From Acholeplasmatales bacterium DTU056 (GTDB lineage Bacteria; Bacillota_I; Bacilli_A; ML615J-28; CAG-698): a DNA stretch of 25,783 nucleotides. Location: contig LFRX01000034.1 of assembly GCA_001512985.1 (NCBI GenBank), positions 1 through 25,783 of the forward strand, given 5' to 3'. The position numbers and the translations under genes were made by a program. The notes beneath the pieces are model-generated. The model did not search any database and had not been told where the DNA came from. It saw only the letters and a list, made by a program, of their open reading frames with translations. Positions 5,978 through 14,096 of the stretch are shown in pieces (position 1 is the first letter of the stretch; every line of letters begins with the position of its first letter).

Positions 5978-7329
5978 ATAATGATTCCTCGTTTAATAAT
6001 TTCTTTGCGTAAGCGATCAGCTTCTTCAAATTGTTTATTTTTACGTAAATTTTGCCATCTTTCAACTATAGTACGTTCTTCAAGAGTTAAGAAATCAACT
6101 TCAACTTCAATTCCAAGAACTCCCAATAATTCTTTAAATAGTTTTAAAGTTTCTAACATATAAGAAACATTATCATTATTTCGAGTAAGTGTATTTGCTA
6201 ATTTGACAATCTTTTGAATAACGGTTAAAGCATTTGGAGTATTAAAATCATTACTCATCTCTTTAATGAATTCATCTTTTAACATTTGTAGATCTGGAAA
6301 AGTAATATCAGTTTCAAAATCACGAATCCCATATGTTAATTCTAATTTTCTAAATAAACCAATATATGCCCGCGATATTTTTTCATATTCAGCAGTACTT
6401 TGTTTTAATAAATCAAAAGTAAAGTTAAGTGGTTGACGATATGGAGTATTTAAAATTAATAAGCGGAAAGCCTGGTATGGATAATCTTTTAAGATATCTT
6501 TAGTCCACACTACATTCCCAAGCGATTTGCTCATTTTTTCACCACTATAATCCATTCGCCCATTATGCATCCAATAGTTAGCAATTTTATGATTATGGGC
6601 GCAAATAGATTGGGCAATTTCATTATCATGATGAGGAAATTTTAAATCAACACCACCACCATGAATATCAATTTTCCCGCCAAAAATTTCATTTATCATA
6701 ACCACACATTCAGTATGCCATCCTGGTCGTCCCTCTGACCATGGGCTTTGCCAACGACGACCTTCAGTAGTTTTTTTCCATAGCACAAAGTCTAGTGGGT
6801 TTTGTTTTTTATCTATGTGAGTGTTAGTTTCTAAATTATGGATTAAATTGTCTAGTGATTGTCCGCTCAAAACTCCATATTCATTAATCTTATCAACCTT
6901 AAAGTAAACATCACCATCCGATATATACGCGCCATCCTTTTTAATTAAAACATCAATAAAATCAATTATTTGATTAATATTTTCAGTTACTCGAGGATTT
7001 TTATAGTGGGGCAAGCAATTTAGTTGTTTACGAAGTTGTAAGAAAGCTTCAATATATTTTTCACTTACTTCTTCTTCACTAATATTTTCTTCTTTGGCCC
7101 GCGCAATAATTTTATCATCAATATCGGTAAAGTTACTAACGTATTTTACTTTATAACCTAAGTAATTAAAGAAACGACTAACCACATCAAAAAACACTAC
7201 TGGGCGAGAATTACCAATATGACTGTGATTATACACCGTAGGTCCACACACATACATCGTAACTTCACCTGGTTTTAGTGGAACAAATTCTTCGATTTGT
7301 GAAGTTAGAGAATTGTATATTTTAATCAT
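5974..7329 (-). CDS. cysS: Cysteinyl-tRNA synthetase
   Basis: Class I synthetase charging tRNA-Cys. In the 451-aa product: HIGH-type motif HIGN (about 37-40), KMSKS (about 265-269), zinc ligands expected at Cys28, Cys208 and the HH of FPHHDNE (about 233-234), and GWHTECVVM. The C-terminal helical part ends with a DALR-type and tRNA-binding region. I placed the start at ATG 7329 because AGGGGTGA lies immediately upstream; a GTG three codons earlier falls within that SD. It has its own promoter and a leader of about 27 bases, too short for a T-box. The last codons overlap mrnC (ATGA). Confidence 0.97.
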   Translation of the reverse strand: MIKIYNSLTSQIEEFVPLKPGEVTMYVCGPTVYNHSHIGNSRPVVFFDVVSRFFNYLGYKVKYVSNFTDIDDKIIARAKEENISEEEVSEKYIEAFLQLRKQLNCLPHYKNPRVTENINQIIDFIDVLIKKDGAYISDGDVYFKVDKINEYGVLSGQSLDNLIHNLETNTHIDKKQNPLDFVLWKKTTEGRRWQSPWSEGRPGWHTECVVMINEIFGGKIDIHGGGVDLKFPHHDNEIAQSICAHNHKIANYWMHNGRMDYSGEKMSKSLGNVVWTKDILKDYPYQAFRLLILNTPYRQPLNFTFDLLKQSTAEYEKISRAYIGLFRKLELTYGIRDFETDITFPDLQMLKDEFIKEMSNDFNTPNALTVIQKIVKLANTLTRNNDNVSYMLETLKLFKELLGVLGIEVEVDFLTLEERTIVERWQNLRKNKQFEEADRLRKEIIKRGIII

Positions 7330-7362
7330 TTGCTTCACCCCTTATTTTATGTTTCTAACTTT

Positions 7363-7390
7363 ATTATATAATATTTTGATTGATTGTAAA
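7363..7390 (-). promoter_or_regulatory. Sigma-A promoter for cysS-mrnC-rlmB-sigH
   Basis: Minus strand: -35 TTTACA (7385-7390), 16-base spacer, -10 TATAAT (7363-7368). It lies between the rpsI terminator and the cysS SD. The remaining bases to 7455 are AT-rich with no other structure seen. Confidence 0.75.
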
Positions 7391-7455
7391 GAATTATTCA
7401 TAAATTTAAAAATATCTATTTTTTTATTTAAAATATAGTTTAAAAAGAATTTTTT

Positions 7456-7486
7456 TAAAAAGAAAAGCAAGCCAAAGGCTTGCTTT
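7456..7486 (-). terminator. Intrinsic terminator after rpsI
   Basis: A 10-bp stem (AAAGCAAGCC with GGCTTGCTTT, three-base loop) followed on the minus strand by TCTTTTT. It starts five bases after the rpsI stop and ends the rplM-rpsI unit. Confidence 0.92.
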
Positions 7487-7490
7487 CGCA

Positions 7491-7886
7491 TTAACGTTTT
7501 GAGAATTGTGGTGCACGACGCGCTTTTTTAAGACCGTATTTTTTACGTTCTTTAACACGTGGATCGCGAGTAATTAAGCCTGCTTTTTTAAGAACAGGAC
7601 GGAAGTCTGGATTAACTTCTAATAATGCTCGTGTAATTCCATGGCGGATTGCGCCGGCTTGCCCTGATTTTCCTCCACCTCTAACGTTAACAATAATGTC
7701 ATAAGAGTTTGCAGTTGCTGTTAAGGTTAGTGGTTGCATAACGTCTAAGCGAGTGGCTGGCGATTGAATGTATTCATCAAATTCACGGCCATTGATTATA
7801 ATACGACCTGTTCCCGGAATTAAACGAACTCGTGCCACTGCACTTTTACGGCGACCAGTTCCCCAGTATTGTACTAGTTGTGTCAT
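7491..7886 (-). CDS. rpsI: 30S ribosomal protein S9
   Basis: Small-subunit protein whose C-terminal tail reaches the P-site tRNA. At 131 aa it is full length. Seen: GTGRRKSAVARVRLIPGTG near the N-terminus and VNVRGGGKSGQAGAIRHGI in the middle. The basic end DPRVKERKKYGLKKARRAPQ is followed by the invariant FSKR tail. ATG 7886 has AGGAGG upstream, overlapping the end of rplM 10 bases away. The pair rplM-rpsI is conserved across bacteria and is followed by a strong terminator. Confidence 0.98.
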   Translation of the reverse strand: MTQLVQYWGTGRRKSAVARVRLIPGTGRIIINGREFDEYIQSPATRLDVMQPLTLTATANSYDIIVNVRGGGKSGQAGAIRHGITRALLEVNPDFRPVLKKAGLITRDPRVKERKKYGLKKARRAPQFSKR

Positions 7887-7896
7887 AATTTACCTC

Positions 7897-8334
7897 CTAA
7901 CCTTTAATTTGATAAACTTCAGGTTTTTGGGCTTGATGTGGATGTTCAGGGCCGCGATACACGAAAAGTTTACCAAACATTTTTCGACCTAATTTATTTT
8001 TTGGTAACATTCCTTTTACTGCATTTTCAATTACACGCTCTGGGAATGTTTCAAGTAATTGTTTAGCAGTTCTTTTACTTAGGCCGCCCGGATAGCGTGA
8101 ATGTGTATAATAAATTTTTGTATTTAATTTATCCGCGCTAAAGGCTACCTTTTCTGCATTTATCACAATTACATAATCGCCACAATCAACGTGTGGGGTA
8201 AATGTTGGTTTATGTTTGCCTCTTAATATAGAAGCAACTTCTGTTGATAAGCGTCCAAGGATAACATCGGTGGCATCAACGACGTACCATTTACGCTCAA
8301 CATTTTGCTTGTTTGCCATAAATGTTTTACTCAT
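7897..8334 (-). CDS. rplM: 50S ribosomal protein L13
   Basis: Early-assembly large-subunit protein, 145 aa. Seen: RKWYVVDATDVILGRLSTEV, ILRGKHKPTFTPHVDCGD, YYTHSRYPGGLSKRTA and the C-terminal GMLPKNKLGRKMFGKLFVY. I used ATG 8334, with AGGAGG nine bases upstream. A second ATG five codons in (MANKQN) is possible but lacks a comparable SD. The leader (8335 to about 8398) can form two mutually exclusive hairpins, one of which pairs with the SD (see findings), so autoregulation is likely. Identity is certain. Confidence 0.97.
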   Translation of the reverse strand: MSKTFMANKQNVERKWYVVDATDVILGRLSTEVASILRGKHKPTFTPHVDCGDYVIVINAEKVAFSADKLNTKIYYTHSRYPGGLSKRTAKQLLETFPERVIENAVKGMLPKNKLGRKMFGKLFVYRGPEHPHQAQKPEVYQIKG

Positions 8335-8339
8335 TTTGG

Positions 8340-8398
8340 GTTTCCTCCTGTATAATTTTTCAAATTAACAGGGCTGTTCGTGGGAATTAAATGTAACC
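8340..8398 (-). promoter_or_regulatory. rplM leader, candidate L13-type autoregulatory element
   Basis: The roughly 64-base leader can fold into a long SD-sequestering hairpin: CCTGT and TAATTT (minus strand, 8372-8362) pair with AAATTA and ACAGG (8358-8347), with a three-base loop and one bulge. ACAGG is the first half of the ACAGGAGG SD. Alternatively AACA (8378-8375) pairs with TGTT (8370-8367), which uses the same CCTGTT bases. Rfam has an L13 leader family in this position in Firmicutes, but I cannot confirm membership by eye. Confidence 0.55.
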
Positions 8399-8404
8399 TT
8401 ATAC

Positions 8405-8433
8405 ATAATACATTATTTTCAATCAAAAGTCAA
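8405..8433 (-). promoter_or_regulatory. Sigma-A promoter for rplM-rpsI
   Basis: Minus strand: -35 TTGACT (8428-8433), 17-base spacer, -10 TATTAT (8405-8410). It begins about 14 bases after the yitT-family stop, and no terminator is visible between, so read-through from the metG unit is possible. Confidence 0.8.
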
Positions 8434-8447
8434 GAAAATTAACAAAT

Positions 8448-9353
8448 TTATGCAATAACATTTTTATTAAAGTTACCATCTATTTCTTTAACAGCCGCAA
8501 CTGAAATAAAGGCTTTTTGATCAACTTTTTTAATAACAGTTTTATAATCGGCTACTTCAAATGAGGATACAATAATTTCAATTACATATAAATCTTGTCC
8601 GGTATAGCCACCTTGAGCTTTATAAATAGTCATTCCATGATTAAAGCGGGCTAATAACTCTTGGCGTAGTTCTTCTTTTTTAGGAGAAACAACTTGGATT
8701 TTCATGAAATTATATACAGTGTGAATTCGGTCTAAGACTAGAATATGAATGATTAATCTAATCAATGTATATACCGCAATGCGAACGTCTCCAGCAACAA
8801 CACCACCAAGGGTAATAATAATCGCATCAATTGTTAAAGAGACACTAGTAAATGACATATTTTTCTTAAACGATAAATATTGGCTAATGATATCTAAGCC
8901 ACCAGTGGACGCCCCGGAACGAAGAGAAATTCCTGAACCGATTCCACACATTAATCCACCAAAAATAGCCAAAATAATTTTTTCATCCCCTAATGATTTA
9001 GCAAATAAATCAAGTCCAGCTTTATCACGCATTACTTCGAAGCCATATACAGAAATAACTTGAACTAAAATTGAACCTAAACTTAAGTACGCAAATTTCT
9101 TACTAACACCCCTAAAACCAATAACGAATAACGGGATGTTAAATAAAGCGATAAAAATACTTTTACTAACTGTAACGCCAAGTTTTTGTAAAATGCGGGA
9201 CAGTAACTGTGAAACCCCTGTTACTCCCCCAGCATAAAACTCCCCTAAATCTAGGATAAAGACAACCGAGAAGCAATAAATCAAAGTTCCTATGATCATC
9301 GCTAATGTAACGCGAAGATCTTTATTTTTAATGATTCGGCTAAAATTAAGCAT
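8448..9353 (-). CDS. YitT family membrane protein (DUF161 + DUF2179)
   Basis: Integral membrane protein of unknown function; 301 aa. Seen: about five or six transmembrane helices in residues 14-205. These include family-typical GEFYAGGVTGVSQLLSRI, FNIPLFVIGF and the glycine-rich GSGISLRSGASTGGLDII. A soluble C-terminal DUF2179 domain (about 218-295) begins near QVVSPKKEEL, with YTGQDLYVIEIIVSS and KVDQKAFISV. I set the start at ATG 9353, with AAGGA ten bases upstream, rather than a TTG further up that abuts the SD. It overlaps the antiporter stop by eight bases, so the two are probably co-translated. Family members have been annotated as transporters without firm substrates; I make no functional claim. 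Confidence 0.88.
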   Translation of the reverse strand: MLNFSRIIKNKDLRVTLAMIIGTLIYCFSVVFILDLGEFYAGGVTGVSQLLSRILQKLGVTVSKSIFIALFNIPLFVIGFRGVSKKFAYLSLGSILVQVISVYGFEVMRDKAGLDLFAKSLGDEKIILAIFGGLMCGIGSGISLRSGASTGGLDIISQYLSFKKNMSFTSVSLTIDAIIITLGGVVAGDVRIAVYTLIRLIIHILVLDRIHTVYNFMKIQVVSPKKEELRQELLARFNHGMTIYKAQGGYTGQDLYVIEIIVSSFEVADYKTVIKKVDQKAFISVAAVKEIDGNFNKNVIA

Positions 9354-10572
9354 TACAATCAATTCCTTTATGAATATGTTTGTGTTTTATATCGTCTTTA
9401 CGAGGCATTAACCATTCAAATAATAATGGTGGAATAATACATGTAATAATACTTGCTACTTTTAACGCCTCTGCAAAAGTCTCATCGAATATATGCAAAC
9501 TTAATCCAATATGTTCTACGGCATAAGTTACAATAATCGTGCACGAAATAATCATCATCACGGAAAAGATTGTACGCACATTAAACCATTTTAGTAACAT
9601 TATTGCCGGAATTTTTACTAAAATAATTAATAAAGTTAAAATGATTGTTAATAACCAAATTTCTTGGTGTTTAACAAAGTACACAATATCAATTCGAGTT
9701 CCTAGTAGAACAAAAAACATTGGGAAGAAAACACCATAACCAATATTCTCAATTGTTAGAATGACATCATCACTTGGACGTAATAGTTTTAATACCATTC
9801 CCAATAAGAAGGCCCCTAAAATATATTCTCCTCCTGATAAGTCACTTAACAAAACTACTACTAATAAAATAAATAAGGTAACTTTTAAAGAAAAATGATT
9901 TCCAGGCATCGCTTCATCAACTTTGCGAACCCAATTATATTTTCGATTAATCAATAATAAACCTAAGATAATTAAAATAACAATTAGTAACCACGCTTGT
10001 CCTTCAGCACCACGCATTACAATCATAAATGCGCTTAATCCTAAAATAGATGCAAGTTCAGCAATTGTGGCAAAGGTAGAAATGATTTTACCTGTACAGT
10101 GCTCCGCAATCCCCATCGTATGAACTAGCGGAATTACTACCCCCGCAAACGTTGTTGCAAAAACAAGCGTCATTAAAATTATTCCGGTTATTTTATTATT
10201 AAAATAATCCATAAAGAACAATGAACTACCAAAACTTAATAAATACATTAATAAAAACATTTTAACAACAGTTCGAACAATTGGAACTTCTTCTTTTCTC
10301 TTTATGACTTCATAATTACAATCATAGCCGCTCAAAAACATCAATAATACGAATCCAATCACATATAATACTTGGACCACTCTTTCCATATCGTGACTTG
10401 CAATAAATTGATTAAACCACGGTCCAATAATTATTCCTAATAGTATTTGAATCGAAAATGCGGCCTTGATATTAATTTTAAAGACATAAATTAAAGTTGA
10501 AAATACTATCACAATTCCTAGTAAGATAATCAAAGGTATGAAATTTTCTGTTTGGATGGTTTGTAAAAACAT
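9346..10572 (-). CDS. CPA2-type cation/proton antiporter (Na+/H+ exchanger family)
   Basis: Predicted membrane transporter of 408 aa with about 12 transmembrane helices. It exchanges Na+ or K+ for protons in characterised relatives (KefB, NapA, GerN). Seen: LLGIIIGPWF in the second or third helix, the family segment LLMFLSGYDCNYEVIKRKEE after the third, and a conserved centre with TFAGVVIPLVHTMGI and ATIAELASILGLSAF. GEYILGAFLLGMVLKLL and FFPMFFVLLGTRIDI occupy the second half. There is no C-terminal TrkA/RCK domain. ATG 10572 lies one base after the metG stop and takes its SD (AAAGGAA) from within metG. Substrate ion and direction are not determined. Confidence 0.85.
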   Translation of the reverse strand: MFLQTIQTENFIPLIILLGIVIVFSTLIYVFKINIKAAFSIQILLGIIIGPWFNQFIASHDMERVVQVLYVIGFVLLMFLSGYDCNYEVIKRKEEVPIVRTVVKMFLLMYLLSFGSSLFFMDYFNNKITGIILMTLVFATTFAGVVIPLVHTMGIAEHCTGKIISTFATIAELASILGLSAFMIVMRGAEGQAWLLIVILIILGLLLINRKYNWVRKVDEAMPGNHFSLKVTLFILLVVVLLSDLSGGEYILGAFLLGMVLKLLRPSDDVILTIENIGYGVFFPMFFVLLGTRIDIVYFVKHQEIWLLTIILTLLIILVKIPAIMLLKWFNVRTIFSVMMIISCTIIVTYAVEHIGLSLHIFDETFAEALKVASIITCIIPPLLFEWLMPRKDDIKHKHIHKGIDCNA

Positions 10573-10573
10573 T

Positions 10574-12505
10574 TTAATCTACCGTTCCTTTAGTGACTTT
10601 TCTAGTTTCTAATACTTCTAATTGTTCCTCGTTGCTTGCGGCAAGAAGCATACCTTCGGATAAATGACCACGAATTTTAGTCGGTTTTAAGTTGGCTAAA
10701 ACAACAATATTTTTACCAACCAATTCCTCAGCCTTATACACATCCGCAATACTCGAAACGATTTGACGAACTTTACCATTAATTTCAACTTGTAAAATTA
10801 ATAATTTATCCGAATTAGGATCTTTCTTACATTCAATAACTTTTCCAATTCGTAAATCTAATTTACTAAAATCTTCAATAGTTATTTCTGGTTTGAAATT
10901 ATCAGTCGGAGTAGTTTCTTTTTCTTTTTCTTTTGCTTTTTCTATTTTCGCTAATTCTTTTTCGATTTCTAAACGTTTAAATAATACTTCTGCCTTTGAT
11001 ACTACTGTTGTTGTATTTAATAAACCAAATTTTAAAGTGTCAAATTGTTGTAATTCATTAGAAATGCCAAGTTGATTAAAGATTGTTTCACAAGTATCAA
11101 CCATAACTGGACTAATCATTATGGCAACAAGTCTCAACACTTCTACAAGACGATATAAAACATTTTCTAATTCTTCTTTGCGTGTTTCATCTTTAGATAA
11201 TATCCATGGAGTAGTTTCATCGATGTATTTATTAGCACGACTAATTAATTCCCATACTGCATTTAATCCATCTTGAAAACGGAAATTATCAAATTTATTA
11301 ATATATTGCTTAATAACTTTTTCCGCTAATTCTTGTATTTGTTGATCAAATTCAGTATAGATTTTTGCTGTTTTTCTAATTGTTCCACCAAAATATTTAT
11401 TAACCATCGAGATTGTACGACTGACTAAATTTCCTAAATCATTTGCCAAATCCGCATTGTATTTTTCAAAAAAACGTTCATAAGTAAAGATACTATCATT
11501 TCCAAGCGGCATTTCTTTTACTAAGAATAACCGTAAAGCATCTAATCCATACTCTGGAATAAGATCTTGCGGGTAGACGACATTGGCACGCGATTTGCTC
11601 ATTTTACCTTCGCGCATTAACCACCAACCATGGGCATATAATTTAAATTTAATTGGTACACCTAATGCCATTAACATAATTGGCCAGTATACTGCATGGA
11701 AACGTAAAATGTCCTTACCAACAACATGGACAACTTCATCGCCATTAACCCAATAATTTTGATATAAACTATCATCATCTGTTAAATAACCAAGCGCTGA
11801 TAAATAGTTGCTTAACGCATCAATCCATACGTAGACAACATGTTTTGGATTAGATAATACAGGCACACCCCATTTAAACGTTGTTCGACTAACCGATAAA
11901 TCTTCTAATCCTTGTTCAATGAAGGAAATAACTTCGTTGCGTCGCGATTCAGGTTGAATAAAATCAGGATTTTCTTTTATAAATTGTAATAATTGTTTTT
12001 CATATTTTTTTAGACGTAAAAAGTATGTTTCCTCTTTAACAACGGTTGTTGGTCGATGACAATCTGGACATAAATTTCCATCGACTAATTTTGATTTCGG
12101 GAAGAAACTTTCACATGGTACGCAATAGTTTCCTTCATAAACTCCTAAATAAATATCATCATTGGCAAGCAATTTTTCAAATATTTTTTGAACAACTTTA
12201 ATATGGCGTTCTTGTGATGTACAGATAAAATCATTATTCGTAATTTTCATCATTTGCCAGGCGGCTTGAGTTTTTTCTGCCATTTTATTAACAAATTCCT
12301 GGGGTGTTACATTATTTTTTTTAGCGGCTTCTTCTACTTTTTGTCCATGCTCATCCATACCAGTTAGGAAAAAGGTATCATGCCCTTTTAGACGATTATA
12401 GCGCGCAAAAACATCACATACAATCGTTGAATAACTATTACCTATATGTACTTCGCCACTTGAATAATAAATCGGTGTTGTTACATAACATGTTTTCTTT
12501 TTCAT
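10574..12505 (-). CDS. metG: Methionyl-tRNA synthetase with C-terminal tRNA-binding domain
   Basis: Charges initiator and elongator tRNA-Met. At 643 aa it matches the Firmicutes form. Seen: HIGH-type HIGN (20-23), four zinc-binding Cys (128, 131, 146, 149, in CVPC and CPDC), YVWIDALSNYLSALGY, KMSKS (301-305), an anticodon-binding helical domain (about 385-530), a charged linker, and a C-terminal OB-fold tRNA-binding domain starting near DFSKLDLRIGKV. Near the end it has KIRGHLSEGMLLAAS. ATG 12505 has TTGAGG upstream in a hairpin arm. It is first in a unit with the antiporter and the YitT protein. The leader of about 50 bases has no T-box. Confidence 0.96.
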   Translation of the reverse strand: MKKKTCYVTTPIYYSSGEVHIGNSYSTIVCDVFARYNRLKGHDTFFLTGMDEHGQKVEEAAKKNNVTPQEFVNKMAEKTQAAWQMMKITNNDFICTSQERHIKVVQKIFEKLLANDDIYLGVYEGNYCVPCESFFPKSKLVDGNLCPDCHRPTTVVKEETYFLRLKKYEKQLLQFIKENPDFIQPESRRNEVISFIEQGLEDLSVSRTTFKWGVPVLSNPKHVVYVWIDALSNYLSALGYLTDDDSLYQNYWVNGDEVVHVVGKDILRFHAVYWPIMLMALGVPIKFKLYAHGWWLMREGKMSKSRANVVYPQDLIPEYGLDALRLFLVKEMPLGNDSIFTYERFFEKYNADLANDLGNLVSRTISMVNKYFGGTIRKTAKIYTEFDQQIQELAEKVIKQYINKFDNFRFQDGLNAVWELISRANKYIDETTPWILSKDETRKEELENVLYRLVEVLRLVAIMISPVMVDTCETIFNQLGISNELQQFDTLKFGLLNTTTVVSKAEVLFKRLEIEKELAKIEKAKEKEKETTPTDNFKPEITIEDFSKLDLRIGKVIECKKDPNSDKLLILQVEINGKVRQIVSSIADVYKAEELVGKNIVVLANLKPTKIRGHLSEGMLLAASNEEQLEVLETRKVTKGTVD

Positions 12506-12511
12506 AGCTCA

Positions 12512-12538
12512 ACCTCAATTTAATTAGTTAAATTGGTT
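12512..12538 (-). promoter_or_regulatory. Hairpin covering the metG SD
   Basis: In the metG leader, CAATTTAA (minus strand, 12535-12528) pairs with TTAAATTG (12523-12516) around four bases. An outer AACC/GGTT helix extends it with a GA bulge. The GAGG SD lies within the 3' arm and bulge, so folding would limit initiation. There is no T tract, so it is not a terminator. Function is inferred. Confidence 0.4.
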
Positions 12539-12559
12539 TATCTCTCTAACAATATATAT

Positions 12560-12587
12560 ATTATATCATATTTTCAAATATATTCAA
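12560..12587 (-). promoter_or_regulatory. Promoter for metG-antiporter-yitT unit
   Basis: Minus strand: -35 TTGAAT (12582-12587), 16-base spacer, extended -10 TGA-TATAAT (hexamer 12560-12565). It lies between the pyk terminator and metG. Confidence 0.8.
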
Positions 12588-12612
12588 TATCCTAAGGAAG
12601 GGGGTAATTAAA

Positions 12613-12645
12613 CAAATAAAAAGTTGTCAAAAAAATTGACAACTT
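12613..12645 (-). terminator. Intrinsic terminator after pyk
   Basis: A 10-bp perfect stem (AAGTTGTCAA with TTGACAACTT, loop of five T on the minus strand) followed by TTTATTTGTTT. It begins five bases after the pyk stop. Confidence 0.85.
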
Positions 12646-12650
12646 GATTA

Positions 12651-14084
12651 TTAATCAACTTCAAAAATCCGAATCATATTAGTAGAACCAACTTTTCGAA
12701 GTGGCATACCAGCAGTAATAACAACTAATTCACCTTTTTTTAGACCCAAAACATCTTTAGTGATTTTCATTGCTTGTTCAAATACTTGATCAGATGATCC
12801 CGCAAAATCTACATGCATTGCATGAACTCCCCAATTTAAAGCTAAAGTTTTAACAACTTTTTTAACTGGCGTTAAGGCTAAAATTGGGACTCGTGGTCTA
12901 AATTTAGAAATACTTCGAGCAGTATACCCAGATACAGTTGGTGCTACAATTGCACTAACATCAAGTTTTAAAATAATATCGGCAACCGACAATGCGATTG
13001 TATTTGTAATCGTTGGTTCACCTTTCTCAACAGCACGTTCTAACATTTTTTGATAATCAATTGCCTTTTCCATACGTTTAGCAATACTTGCCATCATCCG
13101 TACCGCTTCAATTGGATATTTTCCAGCGGCAGTTTCTCCACTTAACATAATTGCATCGGCACCTTCTAATACAGCATTGGCAACATCACTAACTTCGGCG
13201 CGAGTTGGACGTGGATTATTAATCATTGATTCAAGCATTTGTGTTGCAATAATAACGATTTTATTAGCTTGGTGGCATAAACGAACTATTTTACTTTGAA
13301 TAATTGGTACGTCTTGAATAGGGATTTCTACCCCCAAGTCACCTCGTGCCACCATTACCCCATCGGATACTTCAATAATTTCTTCTAAGTTTTCAACACC
13401 TTCACGGTTTTCAATTTTAGCAATAATCTTAATATCTTCACGATTTCTTGATTTCAAAAACTCTCTAATTTCTAATACATCTTCTTTACGGCGAACAAAT
13501 GATGCAGCAATGAAATCAACATCTTGTTCGCACCCAAAGGCAATATCTGCTTTATCTTTTTCAGAAAAATATGGCATACTTAATTTAATATCGGGAACAT
13601 TAATTCCACGTTTATTTTTTAAAACTGCATTTCCTAAAGCAACACAACGAATAATTTGATTTTCATAATCGATTTCATTAATTAATAACGCCAATTCCCC
13701 ATCATTTACTAAAATACGCCCACCAACTTTAACATCGTTAATTAGTTGGGGATAAGTGATAGAGAAGTTATTTGGATCACCTTCGATGGGGTTCATATGA
13801 ATATTTACAGTTGAACCCTTAACAATTGTTGCTTCGCCCCCAACGAAAGAATGTGTACGAATTTCTGGTCCTTTAGTATCTAATAAAATTGCAACATTAG
13901 TTCCTAATAATTCGTTAACTTCACGAATTAATTTAATTCGTTCTAATTGTTCTTCATGATCACCATGAGAAAAGTTTAGACGAGCAACATTCATCCCCGC
14001 TTCTACAAACTCCTTAATAACTTCGAGATTTGTAGAAACGGGACCGATTGTACATATAATTTTTGTATTTTTCATTTCTTTCAT
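12651..14084 (-). CDS. pyk: Pyruvate kinase
   Basis: Final ATP-forming step of glycolysis (PEP + ADP to pyruvate + ATP). Seen: KNTKIICTIGP at the start, MNVARLNFSHGDHEE, IKIIAKIENREGVENLEEI (catalytic Lys), VMVARGDLGVEIP, and RAEVSDVANAVLEGADAIML followed by SGETAAGKYPIEAV. At 477 aa it has the standard A, B and C domains but lacks the extra C-terminal PEP-utiliser-like domain of Bacillus pyruvate kinase. ATG 14084 has AGAGGA five bases upstream. It follows pfkA by 12 bases, a typical glycolytic pair under one promoter, and is ended by a strong terminator. Confidence 0.97.
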   Translation of the reverse strand: MKEMKNTKIICTIGPVSTNLEVIKEFVEAGMNVARLNFSHGDHEEQLERIKLIREVNELLGTNVAILLDTKGPEIRTHSFVGGEATIVKGSTVNIHMNPIEGDPNNFSITYPQLINDVKVGGRILVNDGELALLINEIDYENQIIRCVALGNAVLKNKRGINVPDIKLSMPYFSEKDKADIAFGCEQDVDFIAASFVRRKEDVLEIREFLKSRNREDIKIIAKIENREGVENLEEIIEVSDGVMVARGDLGVEIPIQDVPIIQSKIVRLCHQANKIVIIATQMLESMINNPRPTRAEVSDVANAVLEGADAIMLSGETAAGKYPIEAVRMMASIAKRMEKAIDYQKMLERAVEKGEPTITNTIALSVADIILKLDVSAIVAPTVSGYTARSISKFRPRVPILALTPVKKVVKTLALNWGVHAMHVDFAGSSDQVFEQAMKITKDVLGLKKGELVVITAGMPLRKVGSTNMIRIFEVD

Positions 14085-14096
14085 AGCAATCCTCTT

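Noticed and set aside
9539..10123. Two plus-strand frames of about 66 codons inside the antiporter gene
   Set aside because: Antisense of a clear membrane protein gene, with no SD or promoter.
12506..12650. T-box riboswitch before metG
   Set aside because: From the promoter to the start is only about 50 bases, with no T-box sequence and no terminator/antiterminator pair. The same holds for cysS.
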